A stretch of 64,000 nucleotides of DNA from NCBI GenBank assembly GCA_012103035.1, contig JAAVLL010000001.1, positions 431,501 to 495,500 on the forward strand, given 5' to 3'. The notes under the pieces are model-generated. The model was not told the DNA's origin and did no database searches. It saw nothing but the letters and a program-made list of their open reading frames with translations. Shown piece by piece: positions 1-10,239 of the stretch (within the stretch, counting starts at the first letter, position 1; each line of letters begins with the position of its first letter). The position numbers were made by a program, and so were the translations under genes. This DNA is from Brucella oryzae. GTDB taxonomy: Bacteria > Pseudomonadota > Alphaproteobacteria > Rhizobiales > Rhizobiaceae.

Positions 1-1
1 C

Positions 2-46
2 TCTTCGCTCAAGAGCTCAACCCCGGACGAAGACGAAGAAGAATAG
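2..46 (+). CDS. C-terminal end of an unidentified protein with an acidic tail
   Basis: The frame starting at base 2 reads SSLKSSTPDEDEEE and then stops at TAG 44-46. An acidic tail just before a terminator fits the end of a plus-strand gene whose body lies outside the window. There is too little sequence to name it, and another frame could be the real one. Confidence 0.35.
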   Translation, partial: SSLKSSTPDEDEEE

Positions 47-76
47 TCGGGACGAGAAATCACTTTACCGAAATGC

Positions 77-106
77 AAAAAGCCCAGCTGATCAAGCTGG
101 GCTTTT
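77..106. terminator. Bidirectional rho-independent terminator
   Basis: A 12-bp stem (AAAAGCCCAGCT paired with AGCTGGGCTTTT) encloses the loop GATCA, with T runs on both strands. It sits between the plus-strand gene end at 46 and the minus-strand oxidoreductase ending near 125, so it can serve both. Confidence 0.8.
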
Positions 107-124
107 GTTGGCTCAACTGCTTTC

Positions 125-688
125 TCACTTGCGGGAACGGGCGTCGTGGCAATCCAGTCTTTCAGGACACCCACATAACGGCCGGCCGCATGCTCAAGCG
201 CTTCGGTTGAAAGCTTGTCGGCGGCGTAGAGCACAAACGGGTTCGCCCAGCCCAATCCGCAGCGGTTCGCTGTTGCCCGTAGCGGCGCGAACAGATCGAT
301 CATCGGAAACATATTGCGCCCGCCTTCGCGATAGGCTTCAGGAACATTTCCGCTGTCGCAGCAATCATGAGTGGTGTGCCTTCGAGTTTGTGCCCCTCTT
401 GCTCATAAGCAACGTAGAACATGCGCGTCAGCACGGCGTCCTGCCATGCCTTCAGAAGCGGGGTGTGGAATACCACTGGACCGGAAACTGCAGGACGATG
501 CGATCCGCAGACAGAAGACGCTTCGCTTCATGCTCGCCATCCCGGAAAAAATCAATTCCTTTGGGGTGGGCGGCCTGCATGTCGACGATTTCCACGCCGG
601 GCAATTGTGCAGCCGCTGCAGCAAGTGCGGCATTGGCGTGGGATTTGGCCAGATCAGGGTGGAAAAGTAAAATCAGGGTCTTGGTCAT
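125..688 (-). CDS. KefF/MdaB-like NAD(P)H dehydrogenase (quinone), flavodoxin fold
   Basis: This is a small FMN-dependent NAD(P)H:quinone oxidoreductase of the flavodoxin-like-fold family, a cytoplasmic two-electron reductase. The N-terminal 78 codons are intact (MTKTLILLFHPDLAKSHAN, then LQFPVQWYSTP, typical of KefF/YheR/MdaB proteins). The frame then breaks near 467, where CCCC should be CCCCC, and again near 356, where a G is lost. Repair gives LLKAWQDAVLTRMF, then GREGGRNMFPMIDLF-like sequence and a C-terminus close to the terminator. A further lost C near 140 would place the stop at 125-127. The total of about 190 residues suits the family. It is divergent from the LysR gene at 774, which probably regulates it. 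Confidence 0.75.
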
Positions 689-773
689 TGCCGTCTCCTT
701 CGGGTTGAAAGGATGATGCGGCTCATAATGAAATTATTCCAATTTATTATCGGTATAGTCTATTATTGATTTA
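689..773. promoter_or_regulatory. Divergent promoter/operator region of the LysR pair
   Basis: This is an 85-bp AT-rich spacer between two divergent starts. It contains TATTAT repeated at 745-750 and 761-766 around CGGTATAGTC, a plausible LysR-box region. No exact T-N11-A consensus can be proved by eye. Confidence 0.4.
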
Positions 774-1694
774 ATGAATTTACGTTCCCTTGATCTCAAT
801 CTTCTGGTCATACTGGATGCTCTTCTGGATGAAGCGCATGTGAGCAGGGCTGCGGATCGGCTCAATTTGACCCAGCCCGCTGTATCGAATGCTCTGCAGC
901 GCTGCCGTGCCTTGTTCAACGATCAGCTTCTAGAGCGCGGACGCGGGACGATGCGGCGCACACCGAAAGCGGAAACTTTGCGGGCTCCCTTGAAAACTCT
1001 GCTGGCAGGGGTGGTCGATCTGGTCAATCCGCCCGAACTGCCCCTTGCATCGCTGCGACAGACGGTACGCATCTGCATGGCGGATTATCCGGCTATCTTT
1101 GTCATAAAACCTCTATTGAAGGCGCTTGCCCACACCGCGCCGGGGATCAACATCATCGTCCAACCCTGGATGGGGGCGGTCGCAGCGCGCGAAGCACTGG
1201 TGACAGGCGAAAGCGATCTTGCTCTTTCTGTCTTCCCTGAAACCGACGACGAGCTTCAGCGAAAACTGTTACTGGAGGAAAACTACATTATCGCCATGCG
1301 GCGGGATCATCCGGCAGCAAAGGCATTTTCACTGGAGAGCTGGCTCGATTATCCGCATGTTCTTGTTTCGGGACGCGGTGATAACAGCAGCCCTGTCGAC
1401 GGTGCTCTGGCGGAACGGGGATTGAGCCGCCGGGTGGGTGTGGTTGTACCGAACTTCGGCATGGTGCCCGAATTGCTGGTCAGTACCGATATGATCGCCA
1501 TGCTGCCATCGCACTGTATGTCCGAGGATATGTCTGCTCTGGTCGCTTTCACGCCTCCGGTCCCTATTGCGGGTTTTTCCTTGCACATCGCTTGGCACAG
1601 GCGGCGTCAGGAAGATCAAGGCTTGCAATATGTCATAAGTCAGCTGGTCGCTATCATGGCTGAAAAGGAGAACCGGCCCGACATGCCTGTGTGA
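774..1694 (+). CDS. LysR-family transcriptional regulator (NodD-like substrate domain)
   Basis: Intact 306-residue regulator. Residues 1-60 form the winged helix-turn-helix (LDLNLLVILDALL, then VSRAADRLNLTQPAVSNAL). Residues from about 90 form the type 2 periplasmic-binding-like effector domain. The N-terminus resembles the NodD/PcaQ-type branch. The start at 774 places the conserved LDLNLL motif at residues 6-11, as usual. It is transcribed divergently from the NAD(P)H oxidoreductase across an 85-bp AT-rich intergenic region. In LysR pairs that arrangement usually means autoregulation and control of the divergent gene. The effector is unknown. Confidence 0.9.
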   Translation: MNLRSLDLNLLVILDALLDEAHVSRAADRLNLTQPAVSNALQRCRALFNDQLLERGRGTMRRTPKAETLRAPLKTLLAGVVDLVNPPELPLASLRQTVRICMADYPAIFVIKPLLKALAHTAPGINIIVQPWMGAVAAREALVTGESDLALSVFPETDDELQRKLLLEENYIIAMRRDHPAAKAFSLESWLDYPHVLVSGRGDNSSPVDGALAERGLSRRVGVVVPNFGMVPELLVSTDMIAMLPSHCMSEDMSALVAFTPPVPIAGFSLHIAWHRRRQEDQGLQYVISQLVAIMAEKENRPDMPV

Positions 1695-1746
1695 ACAGAT
1701 TGCCGGACCGGCTCAAGCGGCCATCTTGGGAGTATTGTCGGAGCAG

Positions 1747-2447
1747 TCAATCTTTGAAGGCGTTGTATTCGCTCAATTCCATGAGGCGGTAGAAATCGGC
1801 CAGTGTCTTGCCGCGTTCGGCCCGGAAGAGGCGGCCTGCATCGCTTGCTTCCACGATCCGGTCCGTGCGGAATGTACGGAAAGCATTGCGCAATTCGCAC
1901 CAGCCGATAACCGTCCAGACCTTGCCCCAGAACCAAAGGCCGAGCGGGCGAATATTACGCTCGCTTTCACGCGATTCCAGATCACGATAGCGGATATTGA
2001 GGACATTTCCTGATCGACGGCGCGTTCCACCGCGTCGATGATGCGGCGTTCATCCATGCTGATGCGGGCCGTGGGTGCATGAATCTGGGTGCTGGTGATA
2101 CGGGCGCGCTCTTCCTTGGGCAGGACGGCTTCGATCTTGACCAGAGCCTCTTCCGCGCCACGCGCCATAGAAACGCCTCCCCAGGCGCGGATGAGGCGTG
2201 CGCCAGCAACAAGAGCAACAATTTCATCACGTGTGAACATGAGCGGCGGGAGTTCGAAACCCTGCCGCAGGATATAGCCGACACCGGCTTCACCATCGAT
2301 GGGAACGCCTGTCGACTGCAGATCGGAAATGTCGCGATAGATGGTGCGTTCGGAGACTTCCAGCCGTTCGGCCAGCTGGCGCGCGGTGACAAGCCTGCCA
2401 CCGCGCAGGTGCTGAACAATCTGGAAAAGGCGGTCTGCCCGGCGCAT
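1747..2447 (-). CDS. YafY-type HTH/WYL-domain transcriptional regulator (one frameshift)
   Basis: The N-terminal winged HTH (MRRADRLFQIVQHL, then TARQLAERLEVSERTIYRDI, residues 1-50) is typical of the YafY/DeoR-like WYL regulators. The WYL ligand-sensing domain follows. The frame breaks near 2005, where GAAAT should be GAAAAT. The other frame then continues as VLNIRYRDLESRE, GLWFWGKVWTVIGWCELR and DFYRLMELSEYNAFKD up to the stop at 1747-1749. The repaired length of about 233 residues suits the family. The DUF1127 gene ends 6 bp upstream on the same strand, so the two are probably cotranscribed. Confidence 0.85.
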
Positions 2448-2453
2448 TCCGTT

Positions 2454-2639
2454 TTATTCTCCGTTGCAGTACTTGGTGTTGCGCTGCTCCAGATAGCGGT
2501 CCGGCCAGCCCAAATCCTTGCGCAAATCGTTCGGTAGTCGACCGATCACTCGCTCGGTGCGAATGAAACGGCGTCGCTCGTCATATCTGCGCCTGTATTC
2601 CTTCAAAACTGCGATCAATGGTGCGATTGCGAGTGCCAT
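2454..2639 (-). CDS. DUF1127-type small basic protein
   Basis: A 61-residue ORF with a hydrophobic N-terminus (MALAIAPLIAVLKEY), then an Arg-rich segment (RRRYDERRRFIRTERV) and a C-terminal IGRLPNDLRKDLGW motif. The motif matches the DUF1127/YjiS-type domain common in small Rhizobiales proteins. It starts the minus-strand pair with the WYL regulator. Some members of the family are RNA-binding or affect phosphate and carbon metabolism. Its role here is unknown. Confidence 0.7.
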   Translation of the reverse strand: MALAIAPLIAVLKEYRRRYDERRRFIRTERVIGRLPNDLRKDLGWPDRYLEQRNTKYCNGE

Positions 2640-2749
2640 GGTGAATCTCCCTCATCCTTGGATACGCAGTATCGCACACCCCTCCTGACAGCTTTCTGTC
2701 AGGAGCAAGTCTGACTTCATTATCTTCCAAATATAGCGGGGCTGCAACG

Positions 2750-3540
2750 TCACGCTTTGTAGCGTGGTGCTGCCGTATAGCTCAGAGGCAGGCGTCCGCC
2801 ATCTGCATAGATGGTCTGACCTGTTACATAGCTTGCATCCCGCGATGCCAGAAACGATGCGATCGAAGCAATTTCAGAGGCTTGGCCTATGCGACCGAGT
2901 GGTGTTCTGGAAAGAACCCTGTTTCGGGCATCGACATCTGTGTTCACGGCGGAAAGCATATCAGTCTCGATGGAACCGGGGCCGATTGCATTGACGCGAA
3001 TCCCCAACGGGCGAGCGCTACTGCCATGGTACGTGTCAGTTGGTTCAATCCGCCCTTGGAAACGGAATAGGCGAGCTGCTCCGGCAAACCGAAGATTGCG
3101 TTGATCGACGACATGTTGATGATCGTGCCTGGATCGCCACCCGATTCGACCCTCTCGACCATGCGTCTGGCTACTGCCTGCCCGCACAGAAAAGCACCTT
3201 TGAGATTGACCCGCATGACGCGGTCAAAATCCTCTTCCTTGAGGTCGAGGAAATCTGCCTGATGGACGATCCCGGCATTGTTAATGAGAATATCGATCTC
3301 ACCCAGATTGGTGACGGCGAAGGTCAGGAGATTGTGGACATCGAGCTTGTCACCCACATCCGCCGCCATATGGCGAACCGGGCCGAATTGCTCCAGATCC
3401 TTGGCTGCGCGCATGGCTGCAGCGTTGTCGATGTCGGATAGGACTACGCTTGCGCCATCCATCAGGAAGCGCTTTGCTATGGCATAGCCAATACCGCGGG
3501 CAGCGCCGGTGACGATTGCCACCTTGCCTTCTAATTGCAT
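2750..3540 (-). CDS. SDR-family oxidoreductase (FabG-like)
   Basis: A classical short-chain dehydrogenase of about 263 residues. It has the NAD(P)-binding TGAARGIG motif near residue 13, NNAG (in ILINNAGIV) near 90, the catalytic Ser in INMSSINA and the YSVSK catalytic pair. The C-terminus has SYVTGQTIYADGG. The start at 3540 gives MQLEGKVAIVTG; the upstream in-frame extension is not family-like. One G is missing near 3002 (TTGGGGATT), and repair links WG to IRVNAIGPGSIETDM. The substrate cannot be read from the sequence. The 3-oxoacyl-ACP reductase or sugar/alcohol dehydrogenase groups are both possible. It lies just upstream of the acyl-CoA synthetase transcript's 3' end. Confidence 0.85.
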
Positions 3541-3602
3541 GATCAATCTCCAATTTGCATGGAGAGTGGACCGGCGAAAACCGCCGGTCAATAGCGCCAG
3601 GA

Positions 3603-5510
3603 TCAGGCGAAGGCGAGGCCGGTGTGGCGCGCGCGTAGAACGGTGCTGATTTCGTCCAGAATAGCCGGGTCATCGATTGTGGCCGGCATCTTCCATTGTT
3701 CGCCGTCGGCGATCTTCTGGATGGTTGAGCGCAGAATTTTACCGGATCGCGTCTTGGGCAAGCGCTTTACCGTCAGCGCCAGCCGGAAGGCTGCAACAGG
3801 TCCGATAACGTCACGTACCATGCTGACGCATTCTTTTCGACCTCTTGCGGGTCACGGTCGATGTTGGATTTCAGTACGAGGAAACCGCAGGGCACTTGTC
3901 CCTTCATAGGGTCTGAAATGCCAAGCACCGCGCATTCGGCAACATCGGGATGGCTGGAAAGCACTTCCTCCATCGCGCCCGTCGACAGGCGATGGCCAGC
4001 GACATTGATGATGTCGTCGGTGCGACTCATGATGTAGAGATAGCCGTCCTCATCCATATAGCCCGCATCGGCAGTTTTATAGTAGCCGGGGAATTCGTTC
4101 AGATAGGCCTTGCGGAAGCGCTCGTCGGCGTTCCAGAGCGTTGGCAGGCAACCGGGTGGCAGGGGCAGCTTGATAAGAACATTCCCAAGCTGGCCGCGTT
4201 CGACTTCGTGGCCTTCATCGTCCAGCACGCGGATATCGTAACCCGGAAGACAGACAGCGGGCGAGCCGTATTTGGTTTCCAGAAGACCGAGGCCGAGCGG
4301 GTTGGCAACCATCGGCCATCCGCTTTCTGTTTGCCACCAGTGATCGATTACCGGGCAGCCCAGCAGCTTCTCGGCCCAATGGATCGTGTCCGGATCGGCA
4401 CGTTCGCCAGCAAGATAAAGGGCGCGGAACTTTGAAAGGTCGTAGCGACGCACGAAATGTCCGTCGGCATCTTCTTTTTGATGGCACGTAGCGCGGTCGG
4501 TGCGGTGAACATCACTTCGACGCCATGCTCGGCAATAATGCGCCAATAAATGCCCGCATCCGGTGTGCCGACCGGCTTGCCTTCGAACAGGATAGTCGTC
4601 GCACCATGGATCAGCGGTGCGTAGACGATATAGGAATGGCCAACTACCCAGCCAACATCGGATGCAGCCCACCATACTTGTCCGGGTTCTACACCGAAAA
4701 CATTCTTCATGGACCAGGCAAGTGCCACCATGTGTCCGCCATTGTCTCGCACGACGCCTTTCGGCTCGCCGGTCGTGCCGGATGTGTACAGCACATAAAG
4801 CGGGTCGGTGGCATCAACCGGCGTGCAGGGGACATGACGGCCGCGCGCGGCATCGACGGCCTCGCGATAGTCGATATCACGCCCTGCCACCGGTTCATGC
4901 CGATGCTGCTCACGCTGCAATATGATGCAATGATCGACCTTGTGATGTGCGAGTGAAATCGCCTTATCGAGCATGGCCTGATAGGGCACGATGCGGGTAG
5001 GCTCGATACCGCAGGAGCCGGCGATAATCATCACCGGCTTGGCGTCGTCGATGCGGGTTGCGAGTTCATTGGCGGCAAACCCGCCGAAGACAACGGAATG
5101 GACGGCACCGATACGCGCTGATGCCAGCATGGCGACAGCCGCTTCGGGAACCATCGGCATATAGATGAGAACGCGGTCGCCCTTCAACACGCCATTGTCG
5201 AGCATGACGGCGGAGAGCGCTTCTACTTCTTCCAGCAGTTCGCGATAAGTGAATTTGCGCACCTTATCGGTGACGGGGCTTTCATAGATCAGCGCAACCT
5301 GTTCACCACGCCCGTTGGCGACATGGCGGTCGAGGGCGTTGTAACAGGTGTTGCACTTTGCACCCTTGAACCAGCGACCATAGACACCTTCGTCACCCGC
5401 AAAACCTTAACCCATGGCGTGAACCAGTCGATTGCCTGCGCCGCTTCAGCCCAGAAGCGTTCAGGGTTGGTCTGCCATGCGGCATAGGTTTCGGCATATT
5501 TCGAAGTCAT
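3603..5510 (-). CDS. prpE: Propionyl-CoA synthetase (PrpE-type AMP-forming acyl-CoA ligase)
   Basis: AMP-forming ligase of about 635 residues that activates propionate, or acetate, to the CoA ester. The N-terminus MTSKYAETYAAWQTNPERFW matches PrpE rather than Acs. The AMP-binding P-loop YTSGTTGEPKGV is followed by RDNGG, the PrpE signature. Also visible are WWQTESGWPM, YKTADAGYMDEDGY and the C-terminal KTRSGKILR, whose last lysine is the usual acetylation and catalytic site. The frame is broken at three places or more (near 3835, 4470 and 5390), each consistent with one lost base. The downstream neighbour is the SDR. Acetate use cannot be excluded. Confidence 0.85.
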
Positions 5511-5782
5511 GCTCTTCCTCCCAGAAGCGCGCGCAATGTCCACTCTGGTGGGTGGTTATCGCGTCGTGATTAGTCTGCTGACGAAAGCGCAAGATCGACC
5601 TGTTCCGGTCCATCTCCTCCATGCGCTTTCATCACCTCCACATGCAGTCTACGCCGCCTGACGGCGACCCGTCCATGAAACTTAAGATGAAGATCGAAGC
5701 TTGCCGGTAAAACAGCTGTGCCTGGCCCAGGCGTCTTGCGGCGATGGTCTGTCTGCGTCACAAGGAGGCAGAGAGGTGATTT

Positions 5783-5947
5783 GTGACAAAAATCCTGCCT
5801 GTGCTGCTTGTTCTTCTGATGGGACTGCACATCATCAAACCGCTTGGCCTGCCGGGCCTGAAGCGGCGCGGCGATTTCTGGAAGATCGCAGTCATCGCCA
5901 TATTGATCATGGCACTGACGGTGGGGGTCCATCTGCACGAAGGCTGA
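5783..5947 (+). CDS. Small two-helix membrane protein (54 residues)
   Basis: A 54-codon ORF starting with GTG at 5783. A strong AGGAGG-type ribosome binding site lies at about 5763-5768, and TGA closes it at 5945. It encodes two hydrophobic helices (ILPVLLVLLMGLHII, about residues 4-18, and WKIAVIAILIMALTVGV, about 33-49) joined by a Gly/Arg-rich loop (GLPGLKRRGDF). It is immediately followed by a terminator. Strong SD, good coding composition and a terminator support a real gene. I do not recognise the family. Confidence 0.6.
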   Translation: MTKILPVLLVLLMGLHIIKPLGLPGLKRRGDFWKIAVIAILIMALTVGVHLHEG

Positions 5948-5949
5948 AA

Positions 5950-5980
5950 AAGCCCGGTTCAGTTGGCCGGGCCCTCTTTT
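5950..5980. terminator. Terminator between the small membrane gene and fba
   Basis: GCCCGG and CCGGGC form a stem at 5952-5972, followed by CCTCTTTT. On the opposite strand the sequence runs into CTTTTTCAGCC. It probably serves both converging genes. Confidence 0.6.
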
Positions 5981-5989
5981 CAAGGCAAG

Positions 5990-7011
5990 TCAGGCAGCTT
6001 TTTCGAGGTCTTTTTCCAGCCGCCGGTAGCGGCAAGACCGTTCATTTTGCCCGATGCGCGAAAGCCCGCTGACCGGCAGCGACGTTTGCATCCTTGCCTC
6101 CCCAGGCGTCCAGCGCTGCCGCCTGCAGGGCACGGCCATAGGAGAAGGTCATTTTCCATGGCATTTCGAAGCCCGCATTCATCGCGGAAAGATGGGCTGT
6201 CGCTTCCTCGCCGGTCTGACCGCCAGAAAGGAAGGCAATGCCGGGCACTGCTGCCGGAACCGTGTTGCGGAAACAACGTACAGTTTTCTCCGCCACTTCC
6301 TCGACGGAAGCCTTGCGTGCCTTTTGCCGTCGATGACCATGTTCGGCTTCAGGATCATACCTTCGAGCTTGACGCGGGCATCGTAAAGTTCCGTAAATAC
6401 GGTCTTGAGAACCCATTCCGTCACTTCGTAACAACGGTCGATGGTATGATCCCCGGCTGGCCGTCCATCAATACTTCCGGCTCGACGATGGGGACAATGT
6501 TTGCTTCTTGGCAAAGCGCTGCATAGCGGGCGAGCGCCTGCGCATTCTGTTTCACCGCTCCCCATGTGGGCAGGCCATCCGAAATGGAAATCACCGCGCG
6601 CCATTTGGCGAAACGTGCACCAAGTGCGTAATATTCGTTGAACCGCTCGCGCAGCCCGTCCAGCCCCTCTGTGATTGTTTCACCTTCGAAGCCTGCTAGC
6701 GGCTTCGCGCCCGCATCGACCTTGATACCTGGAATTGCCCCTGCCTTTCGGATGATTTCGACAAGCGCTGTACCGTCCTTGGCCTTTTGCCTTATGGTTT
6801 CATCATAGAGAATGACACCTGAAATGTAGTTCTTCATCGCGTCGTCCGAACGGAACAGCATTTCACGATAGTCGCGACGCGATTCCTCCGTCGAGGCGAG
6901 ATGGATCGAGTCAAAGCGTTTCTTGATGGTGCCTGAGCTTTCGTCGGCGGCGAGAATACCTTTTCCTGCTGCCACCAGTGCAATCGCAATATCTTCAAGA
7001 CGTTCAGCCAT
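5990..7011 (-). CDS. Class I fructose-bisphosphate aldolase
   Basis: Schiff-base (class I) fructose-1,6-bisphosphate aldolase of about 341 residues, acting in glycolysis and gluconeogenesis in the cytoplasm. Family motifs are [18 protein letters not shown] (residues 16-33), [49 protein letters not shown] (which carries the Schiff-base lysine) and [12 protein letters not shown]. The start at 7011 gives MAERLEDIA. Frame breaks occur near 6450, 6325 and 6015, each a one-base loss. The converging small gene and a terminator lie downstream. pgk, gap and tkt follow on the same strand further along, separated by the plus-strand sugar dehydrogenase. Confidence 0.9.
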
Positions 7012-7233
7012 ATGCAATGCTCCTTCTATCAAGGCGATGAGGGAGTGTTGGTTAAAACTGTGGCAAGCGCAAGTCGTTGAAACGTTTGAAATATTTTTCA
7101 AACGGTTTAGGCCGTCAGATTGATATCGAAGGTTTTGCCGAAACTCATTTTGATATCCGTGTCTCAAACCCCATGTAAGAAACCAGTGAGGAAACCTCGC
7201 CCGTTTTCCGTTGTCCGGATTTGAGGAGGAGAT

Positions 7234-8380
7234 ATGCGACGAGCCCTTTTGAGCCTGCCATTTGTTCTGGCCGCATCAATGGTTGCCCTGCCTGTGCTCG
7301 ATGTTTCGGCTGAGAGCATCAATGCAGGTGGCAGGCGGGCCGAAGTAAATGCCCCGTTTATTGCAATCGTGGTTGCCGAATTCGACACGCCATGGGCGAT
7401 CGCCTTTCTGCCCGATGGCAGACTTTTATTGACGGAGAAGGGCGGCAAGATTTTCATAGTCACGCAATCGGGTGACAAAACTGCTATCGCTGGTGTGCCG
7501 GAAGTCGCCTATGGCGGTCAGAACGGTCTTCTTGACATTGCGCCTGCTCCGGATTTCAAAAGAGCAAGGCAGTCTATTTCTCCTATAACGAACCGGCGAA
7601 GAATGGCAGCAGCGTCGTTCTGGCACGCGCTGTACTGGATGAAGGTGACGGCAAGGCAGCGCTGAAGGACAAGACCACGATCTGGAAACAGGATGCGGCG
7701 GCTCGCGGCGGTCAACCGGGCGGCATTATTGCGTTTGCGCCCGATGGTAGGCATCTGTTCTTTTCCGTCGGCGATCGTATGCAGCCCGCAACAGCGCAGG
7801 ACGATGCGGCTCCAATGGGGAAAATTCTGCGCATGAATCTGGATGGTTCCGTGCCCAAGGATAATCCGCATGCTGATGCGGAAGGTGTGCGGGCGCTGAC
7901 CTGGTCGACCGGTCATCGCAACCCGTATGGATTGGCCTTCGGTCCCGATGGAAAACTGTGGGAGCATGAGATGGGGCCGCGTGGCGGTGACGAGTTCAAT
8001 CTCATCAAGCCAGGCCTCAATTACGGCTGGCCGGTGGTCTCCAATGGCGACAATTATAGTGGCAGGCCGATCCCGCGCCATAGCACACGCCCCGAATTCG
8101 AACCGCCATTGGTGTACTGGACGCCGGTTATCGCTCCGGCTGGACTTGCTTTTACGAGGGAGACATGTTCCCCGAATGGCGCGGTTCGGCTTTGATCGGA
8201 GGACTTTCGGTCATGTCGCTGGTGCGTGTCGTGATCGACAAGGACGGCAAGGCGGACGAAGCCGAGCGCTTTGAAATGGAAAACCGTATCCGCGATGTTG
8301 CTGTCGGTCCCGACGGGGCCATCTGGCTGATCGAGGATGACAGTCCGGGGCGCCTCCTAAGGCTGACACCCAAAACATAA
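7234..8380 (+). CDS. PQQ-dependent soluble aldose sugar dehydrogenase (YliI-like)
   Basis: A secreted six-bladed propeller dehydrogenase that oxidises aldoses with pyrroloquinoline quinone. It has an N-terminal signal peptide ([20 protein letters not shown]). The family motifs are [50 protein letters not shown] and [13 protein letters not shown], and the last blade carries [15 protein letters not shown]. The frame breaks near 7558 and 8156. Repair gives [21 protein letters not shown] and [18 protein letters not shown] respectively. Repaired length is about 382 residues. It is isolated, divergent from fba and convergent with pgk. No pqq biosynthesis genes are in the window. Confidence 0.85.
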
Positions 8381-8400
8381 GCCCGGTTGATACCGGGCTT
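8379..8400. terminator. Hairpin between convergent sugar dehydrogenase and pgk
   Basis: AAGCCCGG and CCGGGCTT form an 8-bp stem with the loop TTGATA, immediately at the stop codon of the plus-strand gene. The T run is clearer on the minus strand. Confidence 0.55.
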
Positions 8401-8421
8401 ATGTGAACATGATTTATCGCA

Positions 8422-9610
8422 TTACTTCTTTAGCACATCGACGCCGGGGAGGGGCTTGCCTTCCATCCACTCGAGGAAGGCGCCACCTGCGGTCGAGATG
8501 TAAGTGAAGTCGTCGGCCACGCCAGCATGGTTCAACGCTGCGACCGTATCGCCGCCGCCGCCGACCGAAACCAGTTTGCCTGCCTTGGTCCGGGCAGCGA
8601 CATGTTTTGCGGTCTTGACCGTTGCCGCATCGAACGGGCGTAGTTCGAACGCACCGAGCGGACCGTTCCAGACAAGCGTAGCTGCGTCATCAATGGCCGA
8701 AGCGATCAGATCGGTCGAAAGCGCTCCGGCATCGAGAATCATACCGTCGCTTGGAACTGCATCGACTCCATAGGTCTTGTTCGGCGTGTCGGCTGCAAAG
8801 TGCCAGCCCACGACAGCATCGACCGGCAGGATGATCGCGCATTTGGTGGTTTCGGCCTTGGCCATGATTTCGCGGGCGGTGTGGGCCAGTTCATGTTCGC
8901 ACAGCGATTTGCCGACATCGTGTCCCTGCGCTGCCAGGAAAGTATTGGCCATGCCGCCGCCAATAACGAGCGCATCGACCTTTTCGATCAGGTTGGACAG
9001 AAGATCGAGCTTGGTCGAAACCTTGGCGCCGCCGACGATAGCTACCACCGGGCGAGCCGGATTGCCGAGGCCTTTTCGAGCGCTTCAAGCTCAGCCTGCA
9101 TGGCGCGTCCCGCATAGGCGGGCAGGACATGGGCCAGACCTTCGGTCGAGGCATGGGCGCGGTGGGCGGCGGAAAAGGCGTCGTTCACATAAAGATCGCC
9201 ATTGGCGGCGAGCGCCGCGACGAATTCCGGATCGTTCTTCTCCTCGCCCTTGTGGAAACGGGTGTTTTCCAGAAGCAGGACATCGCCATCCTTCAGCGCG
9301 TCGACTGCGGCCTTGGCCTTGTCGCCGATGCTGTCTTCCGCGAAATGCACGCCATGGCCGAGCACCTTGGCGAGCGGCTTCACAACATGCTTCAGCGAAT
9401 TTTCGTCTGAAGCAACGCCCTGGGGCGACCGAAATGGGCGAGTAGGATGACTTTTGCGCCCTTCTTCGACAGTTCCGCAATGGTTGGAACGATGCGCTCG
9501 ATACGGGTCAAGTCGGTGACTTCACCGTTCGCCATCGGTACGTTGAGGTCAACGCGGACTAGTACGCGCTTGGACTTGACGTCGGCATCATCGAGAGTGC
9601 GGAAACTCAT
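8422..9610 (-). CDS. pgk: Phosphoglycerate kinase
   Basis: Cytoplasmic glycolytic kinase interconverting 1,3-bisphosphoglycerate and 3-phosphoglycerate, about 396 residues. The N-terminus carries the substrate motif RVDLNVPM (residues 18-25). [44 protein letters not shown] and the C-terminal nucleotide motif [13 protein letters not shown] are all visible. Single-base losses near 9425 and 9058 split it; repair joins HFGRPQG and [17 protein letters not shown]. The start at 9610 gives MSFRTLDD with an AGAAAGATC leader. It lies downstream of the gap and glycolipid-binding genes on the same strand, as in a classic gap-pgk arrangement with one inserted gene. Confidence 0.95.
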
Positions 9611-9659
9611 GATCTTTCTCCCAGAACGGTCTTTCGGGTGCCAGTGGAACAGGGATCGC

Positions 9660-10229
9660 TCAAACAGGCAGGCGCCGGAAAAGGGTTGGATAATCGGTGA
9701 CGAGCCCGTCTTCATCGACAGGCAATTCGGCGGTGAAGGGACGGTCGGCTGCTTCGTAGCGATAGCGCCTGCCCTCCTCGATACAGGTATAGCGCTGTTG
9801 GTCACGCAGCGGACGGAAATTGTCGAACGGCACGTAAAGCATGTCGAGCTGAACTGTACCGCTTTCCGGCGTGAGGCCAAGGCGGCGGATGGGCAAGGTG
9901 TTGGTGAAGGGCGTTCCTGCCAGATCGATATCGATGCAGCCGTCGAATTCGGGCAATGCATCGCCAGCCATCGTGTTCCAGCGACCGTCGCCGTCGGAAA
10001 CAAGTTCCAGCCGGTGGCCGGATGTGGTTTCGATCAGGAAATGGAGGACATGCCAGGCGCTGTTGCAGTCGATACTGTAGCGCACACCATAGGGTTTGCC
10101 TCCTCGGTCGCCAATCACCACGCTTTCGGCACGGATCGTGCGACCGATGAGGCCAATATTGAGATGTTCGAGCCCTTTACCTTCCAGCGGACGCCAGCGC
10201 GCAACGGTGGGGAGAAGGGCGCGAAACAT
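9660..10229 (-). CDS. Putative glycolipid-binding domain protein
   Basis: Intact 189-residue protein of the putative glycolipid-binding family (formerly DUF1089). It starts [20 protein letters not shown] and has the family features [17 protein letters not shown] and [20 protein letters not shown]. No signal peptide is obvious. It starts 10 bp after the gap stop codon and precedes pgk by 49 bp, so it is probably cotranscribed with both. No catalytic role is established for the family. Confidence 0.75.
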   Translation of the reverse strand: MFRALLPTVARWRPLEGKGLEHLNIGLIGRTIRAESVVIGDRGGKPYGVRYSIDCNSAWHVLHFLIETTSGHRLELVSDGDGRWNTMAGDALPEFDGCIDIDLAGTPFTNTLPIRRLGLTPESGTVQLDMLYVPFDNFRPLRDQQRYTCIEEGRRYRYEAADRPFTAELPVDEDGLVTDYPTLFRRLPV

Positions 10230-10239
10230 GGTCAGAGGC

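Noticed and set aside
105..716. A 203-codon plus-strand frame over the KefF-like gene
   Set aside because: It overlaps the minus-strand oxidoreductase and shows no coding character of its own. It also begins inside a terminator.
3603..5510. Treating prpE, tkt, pgk, tolQ, ftsH and others as genuine pseudogenes
   Set aside because: Breaks lie in homopolymers and are all one-base losses. Several of the genes are essential. Sequence error explains them better.
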